Of a DNA stretch of 64,000 bases, positions 16,941 to 25,400 are shown piece by piece (the stretch's first letter is position 1; every line of letters starts with the position of its first letter). The notes under the pieces were generated by a model. It worked only from the letters and a program-made list of their open reading frames with translations. It was not told the DNA's origin and did not search any database. The DNA is taken from the IMG/VR virus record IMGVR_UViG_3300024354_000016, positions 23,501 through 87,500 of that record; one strand, 5' to 3'. Origin of the DNA: a virus. Made by a program: the position numbers and the translations under genes.

Positions 16941-16967
16941 GGGCACCCGTTATAGGGTGCCCTTTTT
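16941..16967 (+). terminator. Rho-independent terminator after the capsid gene
   Basis: An eight-pair stem, GGGCACCC with GGGTGCCC, has a six-base loop and is followed by five T residues. It separates the capsid gene from the mobile endonuclease gene. Confidence 0.92.
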
Positions 16968-17039
16968 GTCTATCATTACACAAACAACGCACCTTATGTA
17001 AAGATTTCAACTTTAACAATATACTGACCGCTCTTCGTG

Positions 17040-17045
17040 TATAAT
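17040..17045 (+). promoter_or_regulatory. Candidate -10 box for the HNH gene
   Basis: GTGTATAATAG lies 26 bases before the ATG at 17066. No -35 hexamer is evident. Confidence 0.4.
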
Positions 17046-17065
17046 AGACAAAGAGGGTTCTTTAT

Positions 17066-18259
17066 ATGCTAAATCGTGAACGTACAAAAGAAGTATTCGG
17101 ATACGACATCGATCCGTCAGTCCGCCGCCGCACGAACGCTGAGTTTGCATCCGCCAACAAAATCTCCAAGAAGAAACTAAAGGTGATCGATAATTGCCCA
17201 TCCTGCGGCGTCGAGCGAGTAATCACATTGCGCGCGTCGCGCAAAAACGCGCTGTGCTATAAGTGTCACCACAACCGACCAGAAATGATCAAGGCAAAGC
17301 GAAACCAAAGTAAGTTTGTCTCAGAAGAATCTAAAAGGAAGATGAGTGAAAGTCACTGGTCTAAACAAGGGATGGAGTCTCCCTTTAAAGGTCGGAAGCA
17401 CACTAAATCCGCCAAACGAAAACTATCTCAAGCGACTAAGGTCTGGTATCAGAATGCCCCCAAAGAAGAAGTTTTACGAAGAGCGATAAAGGCTTCGTGC
17501 ACTGTTCGTAGTATTGAGGTTGAAGATTTTGATGGATGGGCTGTTGAGGGGCAGCGCAAAGAACGAAGCTCACCAGAATATAAAGCTTTTGAGATCGCTG
17601 TTTTACAGCGCGATAAAAATAGGTGCACAGCGCCCGCCTGCATAGTTAAGCGTAAAAGCAACTTAACCGTTCATCATAAAGACGGCTTCCACTGGTGCGT
17701 CGAGCGTAGATTTGACGTAAGCAATGGCGTCACGCTATGCCACGCACATCATAAAGAGTTTCATGACGAGTACGGTCGACGCGAAAACACCGAGGCGCAG
17801 TTCGATGAATGGATAGCAAGGATGCGCGCGAACTACAGCGCACCAGTCAGGTTGATTATCGTGTGCGGGCCTTCTGGCAGCGGAAAATCATGGGTCTGCA
17901 ATCAGCTCTCAGACCATTATTCCTACGTGTCCTTTGACAAGGTGCCCAAGGAACAGCACCTCCTGAAGGTAATGCAGCTCGCGAGTCAATGCCCAGACAA
18001 ACCAGTACTTTATGATCCATTTAGAAAGGCGTCGACTATATTCTCTAGATACAGCCAAGTTTGGCCATGCGAACTTATCGCGATAGATGAATCGTTAGAC
18101 ACGATCTGCGAGAGAATAGCGAGTCGCGGCGGGGTCCCAGACCGCGACGAGATAGCGAAGGCCGTAAAGCGCCACAGATCTACGGTCGCCAAATCTCATT
18201 TTTCTGGAACATCAGCTGAGGTTTTAAACTATCTACGTTCTCTCTACCCCAAAGTATAA
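17066..18259 (+). CDS. HNH homing endonuclease fused to a P-loop kinase-like domain
   Basis: The 397 residues have four parts. First is an N-terminal zinc ribbon (CPSC ... CYKC, residues 45-72). Second are NUMOD3-like repeats (EESKRKMSESHW, TKSAKRKLSQATK). Third is an HNH nuclease core at about 185-245 (CTAPAC ... LTVHHKDGFHW ... VTLCHAHHKEFH). Last, from residue 265, comes a P-loop domain with Walker A VCGPSGSGKSWVCNQL, an SFDKVP segment and a CERIASRGGVPDRDEI region, as in polynucleotide or nucleoside kinases. It has its own promoter and follows a terminator. An HNH homing enzyme with a kinase-like tail is unusual. Confidence 0.8.
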   Translation: MLNRERTKEVFGYDIDPSVRRRTNAEFASANKISKKKLKVIDNCPSCGVERVITLRASRKNALCYKCHHNRPEMIKAKRNQSKFVSEESKRKMSESHWSKQGMESPFKGRKHTKSAKRKLSQATKVWYQNAPKEEVLRRAIKASCTVRSIEVEDFDGWAVEGQRKERSSPEYKAFEIAVLQRDKNRCTAPACIVKRKSNLTVHHKDGFHWCVERRFDVSNGVTLCHAHHKEFHDEYGRRENTEAQFDEWIARMRANYSAPVRLIIVCGPSGSGKSWVCNQLSDHYSYVSFDKVPKEQHLLKVMQLASQCPDKPVLYDPFRKASTIFSRYSQVWPCELIAIDESLDTICERIASRGGVPDRDEIAKAVKRHRSTVAKSHFSGTSAEVLNYLRSLYPKV

Positions 18260-18288
18260 CAATATTGCCCATATATTCGAGGACCACC

Positions 18289-18663
18289 ATGGCTTTACTA
18301 AACTTCTCTGGATCTGTAGTAAAAGGTACGCCAACAACATTGACTCTGGATAAATCTGCCTTATCTGCGCTTGCGCCAGTGGCCACGGATCTTTACTGGA
18401 CCGTTGACGCCAACATCAGCAGAGTCGTCGCACATTACTCCTCTGACGAGGGCAATCAGAGAAAGATTCTAACGTTCGACTATTCGCCGGCGGCACCGGA
18501 AGCATCGCTTTCGCTCAGTTTGCGTGCGAGATCTGTATATTCTTTAGATATGCTAGTTCTGGTTGACTTCGACGGTGGAACTCTAACCCTGACCAGGGAG
18601 ACGTTGGCTAGTTTGCTGCCAAACATCTCTGCTTTAGATTTCTCCGCCTCAGATCCTGAGTGA
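18289..18663 (+). CDS. Small structural-type protein, 124 residues
   Basis: CGAGGACCACC precedes the ATG at 18289. The product is beta-rich, with Thr, Ser and Leu alternation (LSLSLRARSVYSLDMLVLVDFD) and no Cys. I see no known motif. It overlaps the start of the metallopeptidase-like gene. A virion protein is likely from position only. Confidence 0.6.
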   Translation: MALLNFSGSVVKGTPTTLTLDKSALSALAPVATDLYWTVDANISRVVAHYSSDEGNQRKILTFDYSPAAPEASLSLSLRARSVYSLDMLVLVDFDGGTLTLTRETLASLLPNISALDFSASDPE

Positions 18664-19283
18664 TCATGAAGAAGACTCAAATACTCAAGAACGTGTGGCT
18701 CGTGTCTTTCGATACCCAGGAAGATCTGGCCCTTTCGTTTTTGCGCTTTCAAGAGTGCTACGAATCGCCGAGATTTCGTGGCCAAGCATTCTCATTAGAT
18801 GAGTTTAAAGCATGGTACGCTGCCGAGAACGGATCGTTCTCGTACGTCGATGACTGGTCTGGCTTCAATATCCCGTCGTCGATGTTTGATCCGTTTAAAC
18901 GCGGTAACTTTGATCCGCTGTCTGATAGGGAGAAAGCACTGATCGCTGCGTTCGTGGACGAGCCCCAGCCGTTCTACGTAATCGGCGCCAACGAGGGTTC
19001 AGACGCTCTAGAGCACGAGATCTGCCACGCGCTGTTCTACGTGGATCCTGAGTACCGCGCCGCCGCGCAGAAGATAATCAGTGACAACCTAGACAAGCTC
19101 GCGCACCTCTTCCTCGAGGTGGCCGATATGGGTTATCACCAATCTGTACACGTTGACGAAGTACACGCGTATGTGTCGGCCAATCCGGATTGGTTGACCG
19201 ACAACGATCTTAAGTGCGATGTTAAAATTACTAAACAATTACAAGATCTTAAGCTTAAAGCGGTACTTAGAAATAAGATCTGA
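18660..19283 (+). CDS. Predicted zinc metallopeptidase-like protein
   Basis: The 207-residue protein contains LEHEICHALFYVDPEY near residue 118, an HExxH zinc-binding motif with the catalytic Glu. A later acidic DEVHAYV near 163 could supply the third ligand or a second Glu. The start is GTG at 18660 overlapping the previous stop, or ATG at 18666. It sits among structural genes. It may be a virion-associated protease or an inactive fold; no signal peptide is seen. Confidence 0.6.
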   Translation: MIMKKTQILKNVWLVSFDTQEDLALSFLRFQECYESPRFRGQAFSLDEFKAWYAAENGSFSYVDDWSGFNIPSSMFDPFKRGNFDPLSDREKALIAAFVDEPQPFYVIGANEGSDALEHEICHALFYVDPEYRAAAQKIISDNLDKLAHLFLEVADMGYHQSVHVDEVHAYVSANPDWLTDNDLKCDVKITKQLQDLKLKAVLRNKI

Positions 19284-19284
19284 T

Positions 19285-19318
19285 TTCCGAAGTTGTCAAC
19301 CTCGGAAGCTGGTATAAT
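19285..19318 (+). promoter_or_regulatory. Palindromic operator-like site and extended -10 promoter
   Basis: An inverted repeat, TTCCGAAGTTG (19285-19295) with CAACCTCGGAA (19297-19307), has ten of eleven pairs around one central base. It ends five bases before an extended -10 (TG-G-TATAAT, TATAAT at 19313-19318). The ATG of the next gene is 28 bases further on. As there is no T-run, an operator or a 5' hairpin is more likely than a terminator. Confidence 0.5.
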
Positions 19319-19345
19319 TACTTCAGCTTAACGAGGAGAGACTGC

Positions 19346-19651
19346 ATGTCAAGAGCCATCAATTTACCCACAGGTGCCAGCCGAGTTGCGGATGTCGGTC
19401 TAGTGTGGCGTGAGATAAGTTCTGGTTTTTCAGGAACCTGGGAAGTGCCAAAGTACTGCGCAATTCGAGTCCGAGCTACAGCCGCTGGAAACGTAGTTCT
19501 AGATGGTGTACTTGCGGCAGGGCTTACTGCGGGTGAGATTTTTTATCTCAATGCTGGTCGCGGAACAAACTCTGACAAAAAAGACACAGTAACGCTCGTT
19601 GTTTCAGGTGCGGCGTACGTGCAGATCGGTCTAGAAGTAGACAGGGACTAA
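19346..19651 (+). CDS. Small beta-rich structural-type protein, 101 residues
   Basis: AACGAGGAGAG precedes the ATG. The product is a compact beta-type sequence (AIRVRATAAGNVVLDGVLAAG ... TVTLVVSGAAYVQIGLEV) with Gly-rich turns. It resembles in composition the small proteins at 14292 and 38945. A decoration or head-fibre role is possible; no family is recognised. Confidence 0.6.
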   Translation: MSRAINLPTGASRVADVGLVWREISSGFSGTWEVPKYCAIRVRATAAGNVVLDGVLAAGLTAGEIFYLNAGRGTNSDKKDTVTLVVSGAAYVQIGLEVDRD

Positions 19652-19652
19652 C

Positions 19653-20855
19653 ATGAGCTTATCTTCTCTAAAAGAGCTTCTTCTCCGCAAGACTGAAGAT
19701 GAGTCGTTAAGAACTATTATTCAAGTTATCGCAGACGAGGTGTTGACTAATCAGGTCATAGAATCTTTGCGCAAGATGGCGGAAAATAAAGCTTCAGGTG
19801 GCGCTGCCAATGCCGCAATCAAGCATTTTGCCAACGAGATCAAAAACGACACCAAAGATCCTGCCACATCCAGTCGTCTTCCAGACATGATTCGCGAAGC
19901 TTTAAGCCACCATGCATCGCGCTATAAAGCCGCTTTGGCAACCGGTAATAAAAAGCTAGCCAATGAGCATGCCGGTAATTTTTTTAAGATACTTAGATTC
20001 GGTGTTCAAGCAGAACCACACACCGGCGGTGCGCTGCAGATTGATCGAGTTGACATAAAACCGTGGGAAAGAGGACATCCAAGAAATTTAGAAACGTTCG
20101 CCCAGCGAATAGCTAGAGACCCTGCATATGCGGAAAAAGTTAACACTTGGCATCTGCCCGGCGGCAAGGGAAAGGGAAAGATGCACCAAGGTCTTTTAAC
20201 GCCAAACGCATACATAAACGACACTAAGGGTGCTTTTAGATTTGAACCTGCAGGTAACGATTGGTCGTTCCTACAGAACGATCCCCATGAATCAGAAATG
20301 GCAGAAGTAAGCACCCACGGTCACGTTGGCGCATATCCAATGGAGCATGTCGCAATCAATGGCAAGCATATATCTATTGACCCAGTTGAAAACTTATTTG
20401 ACGGAAACAAATCTCACGCATTCGACAACCATCCAATCATGAAGCTAAGCGACCTTAAGCAAAGCGAAATACCAGACGGTAGCGATCGGGCAATGCAGTA
20501 CATGATTGATCACGAGGATTTCTACGATACACCTCATTTTGCTGCTCACACTGCTCATCAAAACTCACTGCGAGAATCAGGGGCGCACGAATCGCGTGGT
20601 CAGCAAGTTGGAGAACCAGTCCACCCTACATCTAAAAAAGTTGATCCATGGTACGAATCCAAAGGGTCTAAAAAATCTTCTGGCAAGAGCGCCGATCCTA
20701 TGCGCTCTGCTCAGCAGATATTAAAATACGGCACGTCTGCTTCAGCGCCTACCGCTCCGTCAGCGACACCTGCTGCGCCGGCTAAAAAAGAAGAATATAC
20801 CCGCTCCCCTGATGTGCAAGCTCTTTGGGATTTATTGCCAGGAAAAAAATCGTAG
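19653..20855 (+). CDS. Hypothetical virion-type protein, 400 residues
   Basis: The ATG follows the previous stop directly. The N-terminal 130 residues are helical. The middle (about 130-290) is rich in His, Gly and Asn (KPWERGHPRNLETF, STHGHVGAYPMEHVAINGKH) and looks like a globular domain. The C-terminal 80 residues are Ser/Pro/Ala-rich linkers. Its style matches the His-rich nested protein at 4143 and the other charged proteins up to 26428. The function is unknown. Confidence 0.65.
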   Translation: MSLSSLKELLLRKTEDESLRTIIQVIADEVLTNQVIESLRKMAENKASGGAANAAIKHFANEIKNDTKDPATSSRLPDMIREALSHHASRYKAALATGNKKLANEHAGNFFKILRFGVQAEPHTGGALQIDRVDIKPWERGHPRNLETFAQRIARDPAYAEKVNTWHLPGGKGKGKMHQGLLTPNAYINDTKGAFRFEPAGNDWSFLQNDPHESEMAEVSTHGHVGAYPMEHVAINGKHISIDPVENLFDGNKSHAFDNHPIMKLSDLKQSEIPDGSDRAMQYMIDHEDFYDTPHFAAHTAHQNSLRESGAHESRGQQVGEPVHPTSKKVDPWYESKGSKKSSGKSADPMRSAQQILKYGTSASAPTAPSATPAAPAKKEEYTRSPDVQALWDLLPGKKS

Positions 20856-20864
20856 GATTTACTT

Positions 20865-22373
20865 ATGCCAAAAGGCGTCATAGAAACACCATCACAAGAG
20901 AAGAAGTGGGAAAAGGCCAAAGAGATTGCCGCAGAGCAAGGCAAATCTAAGCGTTGGCCTTTAATAATGCACATCTTCAAGCAGATGGGCGGGATGTCTA
21001 AAGCTGATCAAGATCATCAAAATATTTTAGTAGAGCGTGCATTAGCTGCCCAGGGGAAAAAGACCACCATTCCGCAAGAAGCTCACGAAGCTCTACATGC
21101 CTGGTGGCAATCTAACAAAGATCGACTGCTGTCACCAGAGCAGAAACAAAAGATCAAAGACATACAATCAGTTAAAACCAAACGCGCTGGCATGCACTTA
21201 GTTAAAGCTGAATACTTGCAAAGTCTTCAAATTGCATTGAGCGCTTTAAAGTCAGAATTAATAGAAGATCTGTCTAAAGCAGATGACGTAAAGAAAAGTT
21301 ATCGTAGGGATTGGGCCCAGCACCCGGATCACACCCCGCAAGAGCTTGAGCAGATGCAAAAGCTTATCCAAGCGGGATACCATCCCCGCGAAGCAGCACA
21401 CATGGTCTCGATTAAAAAGGTTGGATCTAATAAGCGCGGACGAGGCGAGGCAGAGACATACGAGCACGCCTTAAGGTCGCAAATAAACCCAACAGAATTA
21501 TCGCCAAAAATCTTAGAAAGATTGCGTCCAATGGCAGCTCAACTGCTTGAAGCGCAAAAGGCTAGAGAAGCAGAATCGCTCGTTCCCGAGGAAAATCCTG
21601 AACTGTATGCGCAACACAAACGACAGCAGGCACATAGTCAAGTTTATTCAGATTATAACAAGGCATATGAAAACTTTTTAGGCTCTGATGAGCTCAAGAA
21701 TGCGAGCCCCGAAGATAAGCTTAAACGAATTTCAGAATGGAAGAAAAACTGGCACCGACAGAACGCAGATCGAAACAAAGAAATTCTAGGATCCGCTAAA
21801 GCTGGTCAGGTGTTTCAAGAAAGTCGCGAAGCAAGAAAGCAGCGTCTAAAAGAAGAGAAGCAAAGACTAGCTTTAGGTTTTGTCCGCGAAACTCCTCAGG
21901 CACAATCTGAAGGCTTAGGGCAATCAGAAGGTATCGAAGAACCAGTCGAAGGAATACAGCAAAGCGAATCTCAGATCAAAGAATCCGAGAAACAGGGAAT
22001 AAAAGAAGATGAACCTTCTTTTGCCGGTTCTGCAGCGGTTGCTGCTCAACATATGGGATATAAGTCTAAAGAAGACGACGACGAAAAGGGTTCTGGCGTT
22101 TCTGAAGAGTGGGATCCATATTCACTATTTCAACAGAGACATGGCAAATACATTGAATCAGTACTTAAACCTGAGGTTCAGGCTTCTCAGGCAAAATTAA
22201 AACCTCAAACTCAAGCTTCTGCGCCGCAGACACCGGCTGAAACCGGTGCAGCGCCCGCACCTGCGCCAGAAAAACCAAAAGTTGTAATTCGTCGCGCGGC
22301 AAAACCAGATCAGCACGAACGCATGCAGCGCATTGATGCGGCTAAGATGTCGCTCCAAACAAAGAAAGACTAA
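20865..22373 (+). CDS. Charged hypothetical virion-type protein, 502 residues
   Basis: The first 45 residues (EKKWEKAKEIAAEQGKSKRW ... MHIFKQMGG) form a compact helical motif of a type seen in many phage proteins. The rest is highly charged, helical and low-complexity, and it ends in a Pro/Ala linker and a basic segment (VVIRRAAKPDQHERM). No enzyme motif is visible. An internal head protein or DNA-associated protein is possible. Confidence 0.65.
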   Translation: MPKGVIETPSQEKKWEKAKEIAAEQGKSKRWPLIMHIFKQMGGMSKADQDHQNILVERALAAQGKKTTIPQEAHEALHAWWQSNKDRLLSPEQKQKIKDIQSVKTKRAGMHLVKAEYLQSLQIALSALKSELIEDLSKADDVKKSYRRDWAQHPDHTPQELEQMQKLIQAGYHPREAAHMVSIKKVGSNKRGRGEAETYEHALRSQINPTELSPKILERLRPMAAQLLEAQKAREAESLVPEENPELYAQHKRQQAHSQVYSDYNKAYENFLGSDELKNASPEDKLKRISEWKKNWHRQNADRNKEILGSAKAGQVFQESREARKQRLKEEKQRLALGFVRETPQAQSEGLGQSEGIEEPVEGIQQSESQIKESEKQGIKEDEPSFAGSAAVAAQHMGYKSKEDDDEKGSGVSEEWDPYSLFQQRHGKYIESVLKPEVQASQAKLKPQTQASAPQTPAETGAAPAPAPEKPKVVIRRAAKPDQHERMQRIDAAKMSLQTKKD

Positions 22374-22376
22374 GTG

Positions 22377-23207
22377 ATGGGAATATCTAACTCACCATTA
22401 AATCCGCCCTTCCCGTTCATGAACAGTGAGCAGGAACAGCCGTCGGTAACAAGATATCTCCCCCTGCCGACTGCGCAAACCTTAAAAGAGACAAGTTTGT
22501 TTGGGATCCCTTTGAAGTCTGCGCTTACTGGTCAGACCATCTCCGACACCACGCTTAATGACTATATCACTAAGGCTATTTCTAGATTAGAGCACGAGCT
22601 CAACATTTTTATTACGCCCGTGGCATTTGAAGAGCGTCACGACTATGATCGCGAGATCTGGACTCAGCAGTACGCTTGGATTAAACTTAACAACTCACCC
22701 ATACTGAATTGTCAATCCGTGCAGTTAAGTTTTGGTAATGGAACTCCGCTACCGCCGCTGGTCGAGTTTCCGCTAGAATTTGTGTATGTCAACGGTCAAG
22801 AGGGTGCGATACGTCTAGTGCCGGTCCTGGGGACAGCTACATCTGGTTTTGTATTGTCATCGTTCGCCGGCGCGCAATTCATGGCGCTTATGGCTATGGG
22901 CGTATTTAATTTTCCGGGTGCAGTTTTAGTTAAATACCGCGCCGGCTTTGAGCCAGACAAAGTCCCCGCCATGGTTTCTGGCTTGATAGAGAAGATGGCC
23001 GCGCTAATGGCGCTCAGTGCTTTAGGTCACCTAATTTTTCCATACAGCTCAATCGGCATCGGACTCGACGGAACTTCGCAAAGTGTAGGTACACCTGGTA
23101 TCCAGTTCCTTACTGGTCGTATCGCTGACCTAAAAGAGCAGGTACAACAAGAACTAGATGCTGCTCGCAATTACTATCAAAAGAAGCTGTTGATCGACTT
23201 TTTCTAA
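22377..23207 (+). CDS. Putative head-tail connector/neck protein
   Basis: The roughly 276-residue product has a helical N-terminal half with TLNDYITKAISRLEHELNIF (residues 60-80). This is a pattern of gp6/gp15-type connector proteins, in which a short helix pair precedes a beta insertion. Then come WIKLNNSPILNCQSVQLSFG and a C-terminal helix bundle. It is not flanked by recognisable tail genes, so the assignment is tentative. GTG at 22374 is an alternative start. Confidence 0.5.
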   Translation: MGISNSPLNPPFPFMNSEQEQPSVTRYLPLPTAQTLKETSLFGIPLKSALTGQTISDTTLNDYITKAISRLEHELNIFITPVAFEERHDYDREIWTQQYAWIKLNNSPILNCQSVQLSFGNGTPLPPLVEFPLEFVYVNGQEGAIRLVPVLGTATSGFVLSSFAGAQFMALMAMGVFNFPGAVLVKYRAGFEPDKVPAMVSGLIEKMAALMALSALGHLIFPYSSIGIGLDGTSQSVGTPGIQFLTGRIADLKEQVQQELDAARNYYQKKLLIDFF

Positions 23208-23229
23208 TAGAAATACTTAAGGTAAACCA

Positions 23230-24102
23230 ATGCCAAAAGCGCTACATAAAAACAAATGGCGAGACATCAAGGGCATCGAGAAGTGCGAAGATGGCTTTAC
23301 TTACCAGCTCGACGGCGTAGACGGTAAGGTTTACCACCGCGAGATCGACGACCTCGACTTCTCCAAAGAAGATACTCATGAGATCACCAACCCTGATGGC
23401 TCGATCACCCGCGGCCCAGGCAAAGAACCGTTACGCAAACCGCTCAAAAAATCGCTCATCGAAAGGTGGGAACTACTTAAGGCGCAGATCAGCCACGAGA
23501 TGGCCTTCATGCCGATGCGAGAACAAAATGAAGACGATCAAGGAGCGTCAGCTGGAGGTCAGGTTCCTGATGACGCTGATACAGCTCAAACTGCTGGCAG
23601 TCAAGAGGTAGATCAAAGCGCACAGCAACCCATAGAGGACCCAGATGCCGAGGACCAATCAGACGCAGTGGATATTTCATCTCTCCAGGGAGATCAGGGT
23701 CCTGATGCTGACGCTCAAGAGGCTGCGCCTGAGCAAGGCGCGCCCAGCCAAGATACAGACGAGTACGACGAGGAGAAGTTAATCGACCTTCTTCGTCAAG
23801 AGGGGTACTCTGACTCTGAAATAGCTTATATCGTTCACGGTCACACGCCTGGCGGTGGCGACCACGAAGCTCGAGCTATGGATCTCGAGCAACAGCGCCA
23901 ACAGGAAAAGCACGACCATCACATGGATCGCATAAAAGATCAGACTGATATTCAAACCGATCACGCTAAGCGTATGGCCGATCTAGAATATGAGCACGCC
24001 AAGAAGGAGAAGGATCTCCGGATCAAGCATCTCGAGGAAGAGCTTAAGACCAAACTAGAACATCTAAAGAATAAGGGCAAAATCGATGGAAAAGCTAATT
24101 AA
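23230..24102 (+). CDS. Acidic and coiled-coil hypothetical protein, 290 residues
   Basis: Residues 1-60 are a small ordered domain (MPKALHKNKWRDIKGIEKCE). Residues 95-185 are an Asp/Gln/Ala-rich disordered stretch. Residues 220-285 are a long charged coiled coil (EYEHAKKEKDLRIKHLEEEL). GGTAAACC before the ATG is a poor ribosome site. It overlaps the next gene by 17 bases. The function is unknown. Confidence 0.6.
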   Translation: MPKALHKNKWRDIKGIEKCEDGFTYQLDGVDGKVYHREIDDLDFSKEDTHEITNPDGSITRGPGKEPLRKPLKKSLIERWELLKAQISHEMAFMPMREQNEDDQGASAGGQVPDDADTAQTAGSQEVDQSAQQPIEDPDAEDQSDAVDISSLQGDQGPDADAQEAAPEQGAPSQDTDEYDEEKLIDLLRQEGYSDSEIAYIVHGHTPGGGDHEARAMDLEQQRQQEKHDHHMDRIKDQTDIQTDHAKRMADLEYEHAKKEKDLRIKHLEEELKTKLEHLKNKGKIDGKAN

Positions 24103-24406
24103 ATCCCAAAATGGTCAATGGTCGCTAGTTAAAAACGAAATGTCTAAAGAAGATGTTTCCATCGTCCCATCGCCATCCAACCCAATTAAAGGTGGAGAAG
24201 GCGTTAACGAGATGGCCAAAGAAGAAGGGTCAGAAATGATGTTCTCTGATCTTGAACAGATTGTCCACCACGTCCAAGAAATCAGGGAGCATATGAAAGC
24301 CTCCGAAGACTCCCCTGACTGGCTAAAGGCGCAGGTCACCGAGGCGGCGCAGAATCTTTCCGGCGTTGCGCATTATATTCAGGGCAAAAAAGCGAAAGGT
24401 AAATAA
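24086..24406 (+). CDS. Small hypothetical protein sharing motifs with the nested and scaffold proteins
   Basis: The 106-residue protein begins EKLIKSQNGQWSLVK, resembling the start of the nested protein at 4143. It contains EGVNEMAKE, identical to nine residues of the scaffold-like protein at 14695. A helical C-terminal half follows (DLEQIVHHVQEIREHMKAS). The shared peptides suggest a common packaging, processing or interaction tag in this phage. Confidence 0.6.
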   Translation: MEKLIKSQNGQWSLVKNEMSKEDVSIVPSPSNPIKGGEGVNEMAKEEGSEMMFSDLEQIVHHVQEIREHMKASEDSPDWLKAQVTEAAQNLSGVAHYIQGKKAKGK

Positions 24407-24407
24407 G

Positions 24408-25400
24408 ATGAATTCGTTGCGCAAAGGTGCAGTTAAATCTAGCGTGGTTGAATGCTCTGGGCCGGGCTGTAAGAAGAAAATATCTAAACTTACCGCTACA
24501 CCTATTCGCAACGTTGTTTTTGACAGAAACACTAACAAACAAAAAGAATTAAGTCCAAGACAGTGGTTGTGCGATGATTGCTTAAAATCGCAGAGCCAAG
24601 AGTCTCTTAAAAAAGATGAGAACTCAAAGAAACGCCTTAATCCAGATACTACACCTACCGGTCCACGCCCTATGGCTGGATCTCTTAAAGATGTGGCAGC
24701 TGAGCTCAGTCGCTTTGCGGGGCCTAAGGTTAAAGTTAAACCTGAAAAATTAACCGAGTTAGAAAGATTAGCAATACAAGAAACTAAAAAACATTTTGGC
24801 AAGGAAGATCTTTCTGACCACCCGGATCATATTAAAAATATTATGGCTCGTCACAAGGCCGTCATCCCGGCTAATCACCAAGATCGCACAACTATGGCCG
24901 GATACATAAATCAGCTTCATTTTTCAAAAAACCCGTCGCAGCGCGCCGAGGCCAAAAGATTGTATGATGTCCACATATCAGGCGGTGGCGCGTATGTTAA
25001 AGAACCTGATTTAACAAAATCAAACGCAAACATCGACGCACAACTGTACTCTGACGGATCTATCGACGTTATCTTTGGTGAAGATGTTTCTGACATACTT
25101 GAAAAAACCGTTGTTGCTTATTTGCAGTCTCAAGGATATGACGAAGTTCTAGAAAAAGGTCTTAAGGCTAAGCATAAATCAAAAAAGGGCGGGATGACTG
25201 CTGCTGGTGTGAAGGCTTATCGTCGCAAAAATCCGGGCTCTAAGTTGCAAACAGCTGTAACTGAAGATAAGCCAACGGGCAAGCGGGCAAAGCGTCGCCG
25301 TTCGTTTTGTGCTAGGATGTCTGGTGTAAAAGGACCTATGAAAGATAAGAACGGAAAACCCACTAGAAAAGCGCTCGCGTTAAGGAGATGGAAATGCTGA
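24408..25400 (+). CDS. Zinc-ribbon protein with conserved basic C-terminal domain
   Basis: From the ATG at 24408 the 330-residue product has an N-terminal zinc-ribbon-like C-x4-C ... C-x2-C (ECSGPGC ... CDDC). Its conserved basic C-terminus contains GGMTAAGVKAYRRKNPGSKL, KRRRSFCARMSG and ALALRRWKC. I have seen the latter pattern in hypothetical proteins of many large phages; its function is unknown. The strong positive charge suggests contact with DNA in the head. Confidence 0.65.
   Translation: MNSLRKGAVKSSVVECSGPGCKKKISKLTATPIRNVVFDRNTNKQKELSPRQWLCDDCLKSQSQESLKKDENSKKRLNPDTTPTGPRPMAGSLKDVAAELSRFAGPKVKVKPEKLTELERLAIQETKKHFGKEDLSDHPDHIKNIMARHKAVIPANHQDRTTMAGYINQLHFSKNPSQRAEAKRLYDVHISGGGAYVKEPDLTKSNANIDAQLYSDGSIDVIFGEDVSDILEKTVVAYLQSQGYDEVLEKGLKAKHKSKKGGMTAAGVKAYRRKNPGSKLQTAVTEDKPTGKRAKRRRSFCARMSGVKGPMKDKNGKPTRKALALRRWKC

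Noticed and set aside
16909-17065. Possible tRNA in the gap after the capsid gene
   Set aside because: Only the terminator hairpin and a promoter box are present; no cloverleaf or TTCGA-type arm is visible. No tRNA was found elsewhere.
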